DNA of 64,000 nt from Epiperipatus broadwayi (lineage: Eukaryota; Onychophora; Udeonychophora; Euonychophora; Peripatidae): NCBI GenBank assembly GCA_028023455.1, contig JAQFVV010006256.1, positions 1,612,001 to 1,676,000 on the forward strand, in the 5' to 3' direction. This document shows positions 20,113-31,541 of this stretch, in pieces. How positions within the stretch are numbered: position 1 is the stretch's first letter; each line of letters begins with the position of its first letter. The notes beneath the pieces were generated by a model that was not told where the DNA came from, ran no database searches, and saw only the letters and a list, made by a program, of their open reading frames with translations. A program made the position numbers and the translations under genes.

Positions 20113-21285
20113 ATTTTATAAAAAAAAAAACAAATATAAAATTAAGAAAGCATGTTTATAAAAAATAATAAATTTAAAATTGAATTTTATTATGTCTGTT
20201 TGTTACTGCATTTAATGATGAAAGCTTAATTTTATAGTTTGTAAATATTTTTTTAAATATTATTTTTCAATATTGCTAAATATATTTAAAATTTATTTAT
20301 TTTATTACATGCTCATATGTATAAGCATTACTAAAAATAAAAATTGGCCATTTAAAAGAAAGGTAACCATAGCATAAAAATCAGCAGATATGATGAAAAA
20401 AATGAGATGTGCAAACCACCAAATTTGGAGCCAGTTTTCACATTAATTTAAAAAAAAAATGAAGATGGAAATTAGGGTGCAAAATATTAAAATTGGAAAC
20501 TAATCACCCAATATCTACAAGAAATAGGAAATTATATATCATGTGTTATGTTAGAAATAGTAATGCAACATTTGAAAGAGGTTGTCATATAATCCAAAAC
20601 TAAAAGCATCTACATAGTTATTCATATCCATATATTGAAATACCTTGAAATATAAGTATTGCTGAACAGTTTTGCTAATAATGATTAATATCTTACATTG
20701 ATCGATATATTCTTTATCAATATATCATGGAACCAAGCCATTGCAGAAAAATATGTAATAAAGATACTTCACATCTTTATTAATATATTATGATAAATTA
20801 CAGATTGGCAGAGAAAGCTTTTGACAATTTTTGTAACAACTTTTATTGAATTCAAAATACCAATAAGATTTGAAGATAAAAAAACTGTGAATTTACAGAA
20901 GATCCACCTATGTTCTTTTATTAGTTGCATTTTGATTATCAGTAGTGATAGTCACAGAGCTGATTCATTGTGATCTGTGGGCAATACACTGCAACTCTAT
21001 TAGAAATTGTTGTTTGGATAGCTATATTTTATTTTAGAAAGTTATTTTTAGTAATATTACTTACTCATTGTCAGAATAGTGATATATTATGGATGGTAAC
21101 TTTGCCACCATTTTTTAATAACATAACTCATTTTTATGTATTGTTGGCAATATCTCATATTAATGTGCAAGGACTTTATATGCTTCCTTGAATACTGAAT
21201 AAAAGTAGGACAGTATTGTATGACACATGTAGTGATATGTTGCATGTCTCAAAACTTCTGTAAGTATGGTATTTTGTAAACATTA

Positions 21286-21340
21286 GAAGTGATAAAGATT
21301 TCTCATATCTCAGGATACTGTTAAAAATCTTTATCACTTC
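21286..21340. repeat. Small perfect hairpin
   Basis: GAAGTGATAAAGATTT (21286-21301) and its exact complement (21325-21340) around a 23-base loop. Role unknown. Confidence 0.85.
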
Positions 21341-21344
21341 ATAC

Positions 21345-24220
21345 AATTATACACATGATGGTTGCACAAGATAACATTTTAGCTTTTTAAATTTTTAATT
21401 AATGAATTTCTTCTATAATCCAATATGTTACTTTATACGGTTTGTGAAAATTTCATTGGTATTCTTTTTTTTTTTTTTGAATGAGAATAATTTCCATAAT
21501 AAACACTGTTTATTAAAGGAAATTTCACATCCTTTATTTATTATACTTTTATCTATTATTTTTCTATATCTAAACATATATATTTATAAGAATGTACAGT
21601 AATAACTTTTTTAAAAAATTCATTCTTTATATGCTGTAACATATCAATTATATGATTCTCTTTTTTTAGGGTTATTATCCCTTTTTTGCTGTTTTGATTT
21701 GTTCAATTAAAAATTATCAACAATTTTTCTAATTATAAGTTTTAATATAATTTCATCAAAATTTGATATCAGATTAATTATAAGTTCTAATACTTTGTTA
21801 TATTGTTGTTATTATGCAGAAAGTGGTCACTGTTTTCACAGAACAATAATAAATAATAATAAAAACAAATCATAATTATTGCACCTTCTTCTTATCTAAT
21901 ATGTTTAAAAATTATATATCAAAATATAGAATTTTTTATATTATTTTAATCTAGTTTTATTAGATTTTAAGAAGATTTCTTATTCTTCCTCATTGACTTC
22001 TTTGAACATTTTTAAAAATAATATCTCAAGAAAAAGAACACTAGAGTTTTTTTTAAAATAGAATAAATGTAACTGCTTCCTTAAGTATGTACAAATCAGA
22101 TACTTTATTGTTTAATGAGTATATAAAATATTTCAAAAGCATTTACTAAAGATTATAAGATATTGATGCTTTATTTATGATATTCTGTATGTATATTGAT
22201 AATTATTTTAGTTTCTATTAGGTGTTTAAGTTTTTTTTATATTATTAGGCAGTATGTTTTCATCTCTTGTGAGAGTATTTGTAAAATATTTTATTTACTT
22301 AAAGTTTTGGAAACAATACATAAAATTTAGATTTATAAGATATAAGCAAAAAGTAGAATTTAAAAAATCAATTTGCATATGAATGAATGATTGTTACTTT
22401 AACATTTATTTATATTTTAAACATCACTATTATTATACAATTTATTTTTCCAATAACATATTGAGGTAATAATATGCCATTTTTTGATTCTATATTTTCC
22501 TGTTATGTTGTCATCTGCAATTTAATTGTTCTTATTCCTATGTTGTGAGATGTTGCTGAAAGAATAAGTGAAATTGAGATATCTTAGACACTGGACTTGC
22601 TTGTTCCAGAATAACATTTCTTTCTTTAAATATATTATCTTTAAACTTTAAAGAACAAAAAAGTTGATTTAAGGGAGACTGAATATTTTTAATGTAGAGT
22701 AGTACTGGAGTGGATCACAATGTTAAAAGCCATCAACTGAAATTATCATCTAGCAGTATTAGATATTCTCTATTTCTCTTTTTTTATATTTTGGAATAAT
22801 TTTATTTTTAGTAAAGTTGTTCAAAATATCTAAGTGGAAGTTAATAAATATAAGATTATACCTAAAAGTAAAAATTGTAAAAACACTAAATATAAAAAAA
22901 GAAAGAAAAGGAAACCAATTGGGCTTAAAAATCATAGAGTATTTGAAATTTTTAGAATAATAGTTTAATTAGTGAAATAAGAGTAAAAAGTGAACATTGG
23001 ATGGATACAATATAAATCAATGCCATTCAAACTTAATGCTCTAGAATAATCTATGTTTCCTAGATCTCAAAAAGTGCATCTACACTTTTTTCATCTACCA
23101 GTGTAATGCCCAGAAAAAATAAATGCCTGGTCCAGCCTTATGGTACACAAAATATCTTATTATCTGATATCGTAAAAATATATTGACTTAACTGAAAAGT
23201 TGCCTGTTTAATTACCAGAACATGTCTAATTTAATAAAAATTAAAAGTTGTTGTAACTATAAATTCATCATCATTATCTTTAAAAAGTCTGAAGAAGGCT
23301 GTCTGATAACTATGTTCATATTTATAAAACTTGAAAGACACTCCTGTATCCCAGGATAGAGGGACATTGTTCATATTTAGTTAAAAAGAGGTATCTCAGA
23401 AATTTAGTTGCTTATTTGTGTAAACAATAAATGTTATTGATATATTTTTTAAATTCTTTCATTCAATAGTGAAGGCTTTAATAAAAAAAGTACTTTTTCT
23501 CTCTCTTTCATTACTTATCCATGTAAACATTAATTTTCTTAGTGGATTTGTTCATGTAGTATATACATTTTGTAAATGTTATTCTCCCAAAATATTAAAA
23601 TATATTTAGTAGGAGAAAATCTAGATTTTATTAATTATTATTGTTTATAGAATATTAAAAATGTTGATACACAATCATTTATCAATCATAGGTCTAATAT
23701 TGATGTTTTTGAAGAAATTCCTCTACTTAAAAGAGGAGAACAAAATAACATTTTATAAAATAATATCTTAATATATTCATAAAGCACTTAGAATGTATAA
23801 CTTTAAGATCACTTTATTTTGTAATTTTATATTTATTTGAAAGTTTGATGCATATTTCTTATTAGTTAAGTTTAAACATTGTCTATTTCTATTTAATTCT
23901 CAGCCTTGAATTTTATAATGTTTTGGTTACTAAATTAACTTAATAAGTCTGTGCAACATTATATATAAGATCTTTGCTTCCATCAGTTAGGAATCACTAC
24001 TAAACAGTGAAAATTTAGTAAAGTCTGTGAGGGATTGAAACTCCTATCTGTAGGATAGTCTTTAAAGTAAAGAGATGGTGTTTAAAGTCATAGTAGATCA
24101 AAATAAATAAAAGTTATCTTTGACAAATTAAACCCTTTTTCAATAGTAGTTTTATTTCTTTAATAGTTGAAGGGGGGTGATGATCATTAGAAAATATAAT
24201 GTGCTTTATAAAACTTAACT
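21345..24220. other. No gene seen
   Basis: AT-rich, only short low-complexity frames. Nothing recognised on either strand. Confidence 0.5.
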
Positions 24221-24228
24221 AATAAACA

Positions 24229-24487
24229 TCACATGGCCACCACCTCTTATGCTTGTGTATAACTGTTGTTAAAACAGGTAAAACTCACTATATGTATTGC
24301 CACACACAGCAAGTTAGAGTAAGCAATGGATGCCAGAAGGCTTGGGCATAAAATACCCATCTAGTGCCTACTCATCCAATGTCCCCAGACTAGTTTCTGT
24401 CTTGTGGTCTTCGTCAGTGGGAAGTCTTGGATCTGACAGCACTGCACCTGTGTGTGGCAATACATATAGTGAGTTTTGCCTGTTTTT
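24229..24487 (-). repeat. R1 copy with internal deletion
   Basis: Minus-oriented R1 arm (24271-24448) joined directly to the opposite terminus: CTGTGTGTGGCAATACATAT (24449 on) is the inverted partner of ATATGTATTGCCACACACAG (24290-24309). The centre and most of the other arm are missing. Outside 24271 it shares about 42 bases with the flank of the 14.3 kb copy. Confidence 0.85.
24382..24423 (-). ncRNA. Hammerhead motif with intact core in R1
   Basis: TTCCCA (24423-24418) pairs at all six positions, one as G-U, with TGGGGA (24387-24382). Core CTGACGA (24417-24411) and GAAA (24397-24394) are canonical, stem III is C-TA-G, and the site is GUC. Stem II (GAC with GAC) pairs at only two of three positions. 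This is the R1 copy with the best-preserved core. Confidence 0.68.
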
Positions 24488-24489
24488 AA

Positions 24490-24983
24490 AATTTAACTAC
24501 ATATTATATAAATGGGAAAAGTACTTGGTATTATTATAATCACAAGTAAGGATTTATGTTAATATATATATATCTTTAATAATTTAGCTACTGTTAGAGT
24601 GTGAAGTGAAACATTTAGATATAAGAATTATTATAATGGTATTTATTTAATGGTTTCTATCTCTGCACCTACTATAAATTAGATATATTTAGTTTTGTCA
24701 TTATTCAAAATGAAGGTTTAGATTAATAATATATATCATTAATATTCTGGTCAGTCTATGCATCAAAGGTTATAGACATAGATATTATTATAATACTAAT
24801 TATCATTTGAAAACTTCTATGCTTCATGGTGCTACAAATAATGCATCAACGTGTGGTTGAGGGCTTGATATTTAAAGATATGATTATATTTTTATTACTC
24901 ATATATTGATTATTCTTACCTCCCTCATCTTTTTAAAATCTTCTTTCTGTATAGTTATATATATATATATATATATATATAAG

Positions 24984-25017
<34 letters not shown>

Positions 25018-26395
25018 CTTAATTCTGGTAAGTTTAAGCTTAGAAGGATTAATAATTAGAAACTAAAATCAAATTTAAATTAACTTTTTAGTTAAGACCA
25101 ATAATAAAAGCTTCTTTAATCATAAAGTGTAACCAAATGGTCACAAATGTTTTTGAACAAACAACTATGCAAACAGTTATTTAAAAGTCAGTAAAAATAT
25201 AAGCCATTCTTATTGTTGAGTAAAATAGTAAAACATTCAAAAATGAATAGTTGTTGCAGAAATGCATCAATCCAGAGACATCCTATTTGCCCTGGAAGAG
25301 GCAGTGGTCTTTAGTCAAAAAAATATTTCTGTTCCTAGTCATTTTTTTTTGTGATTATTTGCTGACATTAAACTGAAAAGTTTGTTGAATACCATAATAA
25401 GTTTCTGCCTACTTTTTCCAAGTAATGCTTAGCTTAGTTTTTGAATGAAAATATTGTGAAAAATAGGAATATATTAAGAATTTAAGTAATAAAAAGGTAT
25501 GTCAATGCAAAAATTATTCTATATTGATGGAAAAAATCACCCATAACCAAGTAGTGTTTCATGTTATGTGCAAAAAAATCTGAAATACATCAGTAATAAT
25601 TGGAGAAAAAAGAAATTTTACAACCAAATATTTCCTACTATATAATGCCAAAACATTATTTTTTTTTTTTGGTAAATCATCAAAGATATTATACATGAAC
25701 TCATAAAGAGCTTATTTTTGCTGCATTAAATTTAGGAAGACCCCATTATATCTTATAGATGTAGTGAACTGATATTACAATGTGTTTTGATGTATTAATC
25801 TTTAAATATTATTGATTTGATGAGCAGAAATATCTATTTCATAATTTAACAGACAATTATAATCTCAAATAAAAAAAAGCAAACATGATCTTAGAATGAA
25901 CATAAATTTAGTCAGGAACACATAATGTTTGGCATAATTAGTAGACTGATGGATACAAGAGCTAAAGGTTTCTGGATTGAAGATTAATCTATCATTTTTA
26001 ATATTCTAATGCAGCATAATTTCTGAACAAATTACTGATACTTTATCAGTTCTGAGAGGGAATTTCAAAAAAATCTTTAGAAAGCAAAGTTTTGAAAATT
26101 TCTATAAAATAAAATGATAGTGACAACTTTTCTTGTGAAAAAGACTCCTTAACATATTTTAATGGAAAGTCAGGAAAAAGATTAAGTTTATTATTATCTG
26201 AATATGATTTTCTTGGTTAGAAATGCACCAAAATAGAATCAGTCTCATGTATTTATTTCACATAAAAATGATCTTGATAAATCTAAGTTATAAAGTTGTT
26301 TATAGAAATTAAAATTTATTTTAGAAAAAAAAAGTGTTTAAATATTGTTTTTTGGATTTATATTATTCAGTAATATTTACAGACATGTTTGTAAG
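24490..26395. other. No gene; TA tract at 24957-25017
   Basis: A TA run interrupted by AAGTAA and ending in TTACTTAA forms a perfect foldback. No coding evidence in the rest. Confidence 0.6.
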
Positions 26396-26399
26396 TTAA

Positions 26400-27470
26400 A
26401 ATTTATTTTCATAGTATTCATTTTAATAATTTATCTATTATGTTCTTGTAATAAAATCTTAGTAAAATAATGAATTTTAACAGTAATAAGATATTTTATC
26501 AATATCTATAATAAATCATAGAAGTACTTTCAATTAATTTCTTAACTTTCTTTAACTGAAAACTATTTAAATTCCAATTTAATGAAAGTCAACTTTATCA
26601 TTTCATATCCCATAATTTATGAATTTTAACACTAGAACATTGTCTATTAATTAAAGATGACCTATTTCTATTTATCAAAATTGTTTCTGTATTTTTTTAT
26701 TATGGTTTCTATTCTCATGAAGAATATTAATATTTTCTAGCTTGAAATTAAAAGTAAACATATTTTTTCAAGATAAAAAACAGATGCCATTATTAAATCA
26801 TTATTATTATTATTTTTTATGTTTTTATATAACAATTGATGCTTTTTAACCTTTTTTCAAAACTACAATTTGATTCACCTAAGTATAAAGCTTTGCACTA
26901 ACATTAAATTTGATACACAATATTACTTCTTTGTATAATACTTTTTGAATTATTTATCAATCTATCAACATTAAACAAAGCATAAAATAAAACATTATAT
27001 AAATTTCTACATATATTTAAAAAAAAAATTAACTTCAGCATTTAAAATGTATGGATTAGATACCCATTTTTAATCATTAACTTTGTGCTCCTTTAAATTA
27101 ATATATTTCTTTTTAAATTGACATAAAGCACAATAAATTTTTTAATATTATAACTTACTTTAATCAACTCTTTTGAAAATGTTTCAATGTTTTGTAAATT
27201 ATCACTAAGTTTGATTTTCACTTTATAACTTAATAAAACATTATCTCTTGTAACATATAATTCAAGATATTTAATAGCTTTATTCTGTTCTTTTTCAACA
27301 ATAATGACCCACAAGACAATTTATATTATCTTTATATCCACAAACAAAAGCAAAACATATCTTTGGTAAATTTTAATGCCTTTAAAATTACAAATTTGTG
27401 CAATTGTAGGAAGACCTATGGGCCAAGCTTTAGACATTTTGGAATATTTACTTTTAAAAAAGCAACAATA
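26400..27470 (-). mobile_element. PLE-C, degraded minus-strand copy
   Basis: Minus strand, from high to low coordinates: PIGLPTIAQI (RT block before YVDD, near 27420), IKIYQRYV (near 27370), VEKEQNKAIKYLELYV (27280s), FSKELIKVSYNIKKF, then ENINILHENRNH and INRNRSSLINRQC (endonuclease C-terminal part, 26640-26740). The order matches PLE RT then GIY-YIG, and the same pieces occur in the plus copy at 34850-36040. Many stops; not functional. Confidence 0.7.
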
Positions 27471-27474
27471 TTAG

Positions 27475-28640
27475 TTTCAATAAATCTCAAAGAGTAGTAA
27501 GAAATTTCATATTATATTATCAAACATTTTTGATTTGTTTAGGCTCGATCAATAATTGTTATAGAATTTAATACATCAATAGAAACATATTTTTGTCACA
27601 CTGAATGAGGCAATACATGTATGGTTTTATTGATAGATTGAAGTCCATAAATATTATTGAACAAGTCTTAATAAATAAGAGGGTTTCCAATCTTTTATAT
27701 AAAATCACTATTTTTTTCCATTGTCTGAAAGAATGTGTATCTATAACACTGTTTAATTGGTTGTTTTAAGTTACTTTATTTTAATTAGTTGCTTTAACAA
27801 ATTATAAAAATGGTTTGACAGCATCGAAAAATAAATAAATAAATAACTATACCTAAGTAAACTGTAGTTTATATTATGAGAATTTTATGCAAATGAAGTA
27901 ATACTACCCTTTATATTTAATAATCTGTAATTTTTCTTATGAATCATATTTTATATGAAAGAAGTAATTTCGTCATTAGTAAAAAAAATGCTTAGAAAAA
28001 AAATTAGTACATGTTAATTACAGTACAGAACTGAATAGGTATATTATTTAAACAATGAAGAAAATGTGATTACAGTACATACATTTATGTTTGAAATGTG
28101 ATATTTAGTGAAAGAAAAAAAAACAGATGCTATAGAACCATATTTACATTTAATTTTGTCTAGCATATAATTGAAGTCATGTAGTTTGATATCACGTAGT
28201 TCACACTAACTCTGCCATTAAAGTTGTCCATAACACTGTCAAATTCACATATCAAATATAACAGATATTTAAAAACTTAAATTTAGAGGCTTGATTTGAT
28301 TATGAACATTTTATTCAAAGTAAGTAATTCCACAAAGCAAAAAAAAATTGTTTGTTAAAGAAACCAATTAAAAAAAAGATAGTCTTTATTTTCACATTTA
28401 TTTCTATAATATTAAAATCTTTTGTTTATTTTACATTAAATCTTAAAAAAATTGTTAAAGCAACTAATTAAAAAAAAGATGGCCCTTACATAGGTGATTA
28501 TATTTTGTACATTATAAAATGTGTTATTGATTCTTAAAGATTTATTAAAAATAACATTGTTATAGCTGCAAAAAGGAGTCTGGCAACTGGAAGGAACCAT
28601 TGATTCTTCTTTGAGGTCTTAAAAAACCAAGCTGGGCAAA
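27475..28640. other. No gene seen
   Basis: AT-rich. TTAAAGAAACCAATTAAAAA-type sequence recurs near 28355 and 28455, a minor duplication. Confidence 0.5.
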
Positions 28641-28746
28641 TTAATAATGTCCAATACAGAGAGCATACCAATAGCTCAAACAAGCTCTTAATTAATAAGT
28701 GTGGTATGAGAAAATATTTAAAACCTCTATCCAAACACTCTCATCG

Positions 28747-28787
28747 CCAGACCAACTGGTTTCAAGCTTATGGCTCACATCAGTGGA
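28747..28787 (-). ncRNA. Hammerhead motif in R2, inverted unit
   Basis: Minus strand: CTCCA, core CTGATGT, stem II GAGC/GCTT around CATAA, GAAA, ACCAGTTGGT forming stem III, C, TGG. Stem I is shortened because the inverted junction cuts the unit here. Confidence 0.6.
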
Positions 28788-28921
28788 GCTATTTAAGTTA
28801 GATAGTTAAATTTAAAGACATGTTCATGTCCGAAAATTTCAGAGTTTTTATTTAAATATACGTTTGAAATAAGTGCTGGGTTTTGAGTTTATATTTTAGA
28901 TCTAGTATTCGAATATTCTAG

Positions 28922-28967
28922 CTTTCTACTGACATGAGCCATAAGCTCGAAACCAGTTGGTTCGGAG
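28922..28967 (+). ncRNA. Hammerhead motif in R2, tandem unit 1
   Basis: Core CTGACAT (28929-28935), stem II GAGC (28936-28939) with GCTC (28945-28948), GAAA (28949-28952), CCAGTTGG, then TT and CGGAGA. Stem III ACC/GGT with the A-U at its base is intact. The site is GUU here. Stem I is weak. Confidence 0.62.
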
Positions 28968-29343
28968 ATAAGAGTGTTCTGGATAGAGATTTTGAATGTT
29001 TTCTCATACTGCACTTATTAATTAAGAGCTTGTTTGAGCAGCTATTGGTACACTCTCTGTACTGCATTTTTGTAACTACAAGCTTATAAAAGTAATGTCA
29101 CGTTATATATGACTTGCTTTATTAATTATTATAATTTTACCTTTAAGGCTTTGGCTATGCTGAGGCTATTAAAATATAGTAGATCTGAATTTAGTTCAGT
29201 CCCATATAGCTATTTAAGTTAGATGGATGGATTTAAAGACATTTTAATGTCCAAAAATGTCAGAGTTTCTACTTAAATATACATTTGAAATAAGTACTGG
29301 GTTTTGAATTTATATTTTAGATCTAGTGTCCAAATATTCTAGC

Positions 29344-29389
29344 TCTCCACAGATGTGAGCCATAAGCTCAAAACCAGTTGGTTCGGAGA
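29344..29389 (+). ncRNA. Hammerhead motif in R2, tandem unit 2
   Basis: TCTCCA (29344-29349), core CAGATGT (29350-29356), GAGC/GCTC (29357-29360, 29366-29369), AAAA, CCAGTTGGTT, CGGAGA (29384-29389). Stem I pairs at five of six positions. Core U4 and G12 are mutated, so it is probably inactive. Confidence 0.58.
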
Positions 29390-29699
29390 TAAGAGTGTTC
29401 TGAATAGAGATTTTAAATATTTTCTCATACTGCACTTATTAATTAAGAGCTTGTTTGAGCTATTGGTATGCTCTCTGTATTGCATTTTTGTAACTACAAG
29501 ATTATAAAAGTAATGTCACATTATATATGACTTGCTTTATTAATTATTATACTAATGTCCATTTCATACCATTTTGTTATTGCAACTGTTATTACAATGT
29601 GATTATTCATATATTATAAGAACCATGAAAGGGCTACCCACCAACATGTATTTTCCAGTATAGTGAATTTATTGGCTTTTTACCTCCAAGTTTAGGATC

Positions 29700-31541
29700 A
29701 AGAAATACCACAGACTTTCTTCTTAGTTGTCTGACAGCTCTTAACTGAAACATCAGTTTTTTTGAAAGCATAATTAATGGGTGCATGAGTGAACTTTTTT
29801 TTAAATAAATATTTTTATACAATTATGGCAGACAAAATTAAATCATTGCTCTTATCTCTAGAATGCTAACCAATCAGCAGTTGGAAGCCAAAGTGGGGAT
29901 ACTAAGAATCTCTTAATGATTATTTTTTATTTAGGTACAACTGCAGATCACTTTCAAATAAAGGGAAATTGAAAAATTTGAAGAATTGTCTCATATTAAA
30001 TGGAATATTATTGAACTTTGTGAAGTTAGAATACAAGATGGAGAGACAATTGATTTAAAAAGTGGATATGTATTGAAAGATACAAACATTGGAAATACAA
30101 GTGGAGGATTTATTATTAATAAAATGTGGCAGAACAGCAATGTGGAAATTGATAGTGTATCAGACAGAGTGGCAAGATTAGTTATTTAACTTAATGGTAG
30201 ATACCAAATGCAGATAATTTAGGTTTATGCCCCAACAAGTTCTCATTGTGATGATGAAGTAAATGATTTTTATATGAAGGGGCAAAAAGCTTTTGATCAG
30301 ACCAAACATTTAAAAAATTGTCTCAGGAGATTTTAATGCTAGAATTGGTAAACAATTGAAAGATGAAAGTGCTGTAGATAAATTTGGTTATGGTGATAGA
30401 AATGAGAGATAAGAACATAGACTTGTGGAATTTGCAGAATAAGAAAAACTTTATACTATGAATTCTTTTTTGAAAAAATTGTTAAATAGAAGTGAACATG
30501 GTAGCATCCAAATGAAGATACAGCAGAAATGAATTATATTTTGACTAGCAGAAAATTTGTATTTCAAGATTGTAATGTTGTTAATAAATTTGATATAGGA
30601 AGTGATCTTTGATTAGTGAGATGTAAGATATGTGTTAATGCAAAACTAGAAAGATAAAAATTATTAAGAAAAACAGTATTCACAGTTAATGTTCCTAATC
30701 TTCAGAAACATTCCAATGAATTTGATTGCAAACTTTTCAAAAATTAACAGATTTTGAACATAATTGAAATTTGAACAAAATCAATAGGAAGATAGTATAC
30801 ATTTTAAAAAACTGCAACAAAGATAGCTGGTATAAGAAAGCAGCACTTGATCAGTAAAATTTTTTTTGAGACAACAATTTATAACAAAGAAGAAGAAATA
30901 TGAAAACATATAAAAATAATACATTAAGAAGGATTGAATATTTACAATTTTTTAAAGTGATCCCCCAAAAGTTGATAATTATATATTTGTGAATTAATAA
31001 GAAAAGCTATAAAAGAGAATAAAAGTCTCAAGAGTATTAGCAACATCGTGGTGTTAATATGAAACTTATTTCTGCAATATGAAAAAGAGAAAGAAATTAT
31101 TACTAAAAACAGAGGTAAAATCATAAAAGTTCTACCAAGAATTATATAGCAATAAAGAACAATGAAAAGTATTTCCTACAACTGTATCTTCTGAAGTAAA
31201 TGCAATAGAATTTATGGAAAAGAGAAAAGCTCCAGGTAATAATGTAATTAAAGGAGCAGGTGAAAAAATAGAAAGATTGTTGGCAAAATTATTATATAAC
31301 AAATGTCTAAATGATAACGATGTATCAGATGGTTGGATAAATGCAATATTAATGAGACCTTATCAATTCTTTACAAATTTTTTATCATCATAATTACAAT
31401 TTGCCTACAGTGAACTTTTGGATTTTAACCATCCACAAAACAAGCTGTTATTTAAAAGTAGTTTTAGTACAGTGGATTATATCCAAATATTGAAAGAAGT
31501 TATAGAAAAGAACAATGAAGTCATTATGTTTTAGATTTGTA
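29700..31541 (+). pseudogene. RTE-type LINE, 5' part (endonuclease and start of RT)
   Basis: Apurinic-endonuclease-like domain: LCEVRIQDGETIDLKSGYVL and FIINKMWQNSNVEIDSVSDR (from 29986), then IQVYAPTSS near 30220, DFNARIGKQLKDES near 30330 and SRKFIFQDCNVVNKFDIGSD near 30545. The start of RT follows: KRKAPGNNVIKGAGEKIERL near 31215, and SFSTVDYIQILKEVIEKNNE near 31465. Stops and frameshifts throughout. The 5' part matches a second copy at 63400-64000. The frame is cut at 31541 by an insertion and resumes at 33787. Confidence 0.85.

Larger units (their letters stand above)
28645..29550. repeat. R2 tandem array (421-bp period) with inverted start
   Basis: A minus-oriented R2 piece (28655-28787) is followed by two plus-oriented units in direct tandem. 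Ribozyme core positions 28929 and 29350 give a 421-base period, and all landmarks (CTATTTAAGTTAGAT, GTTTTGA, TAGATCTAGT, GAGCTTGTTTGAGC, AAGTAATGTCAC) repeat at that spacing. Non-coding; one hammerhead per unit. Tandem units with a type I hammerhead are the hallmark of retrozymes. Confidence 0.88.

Noticed and set aside
23281-23345. CTGAAGAAGGCT resembling a PLE hammerhead start
   Set aside because: No GAAAC or second half of a hammerhead at a suitable distance and no pairing stem.
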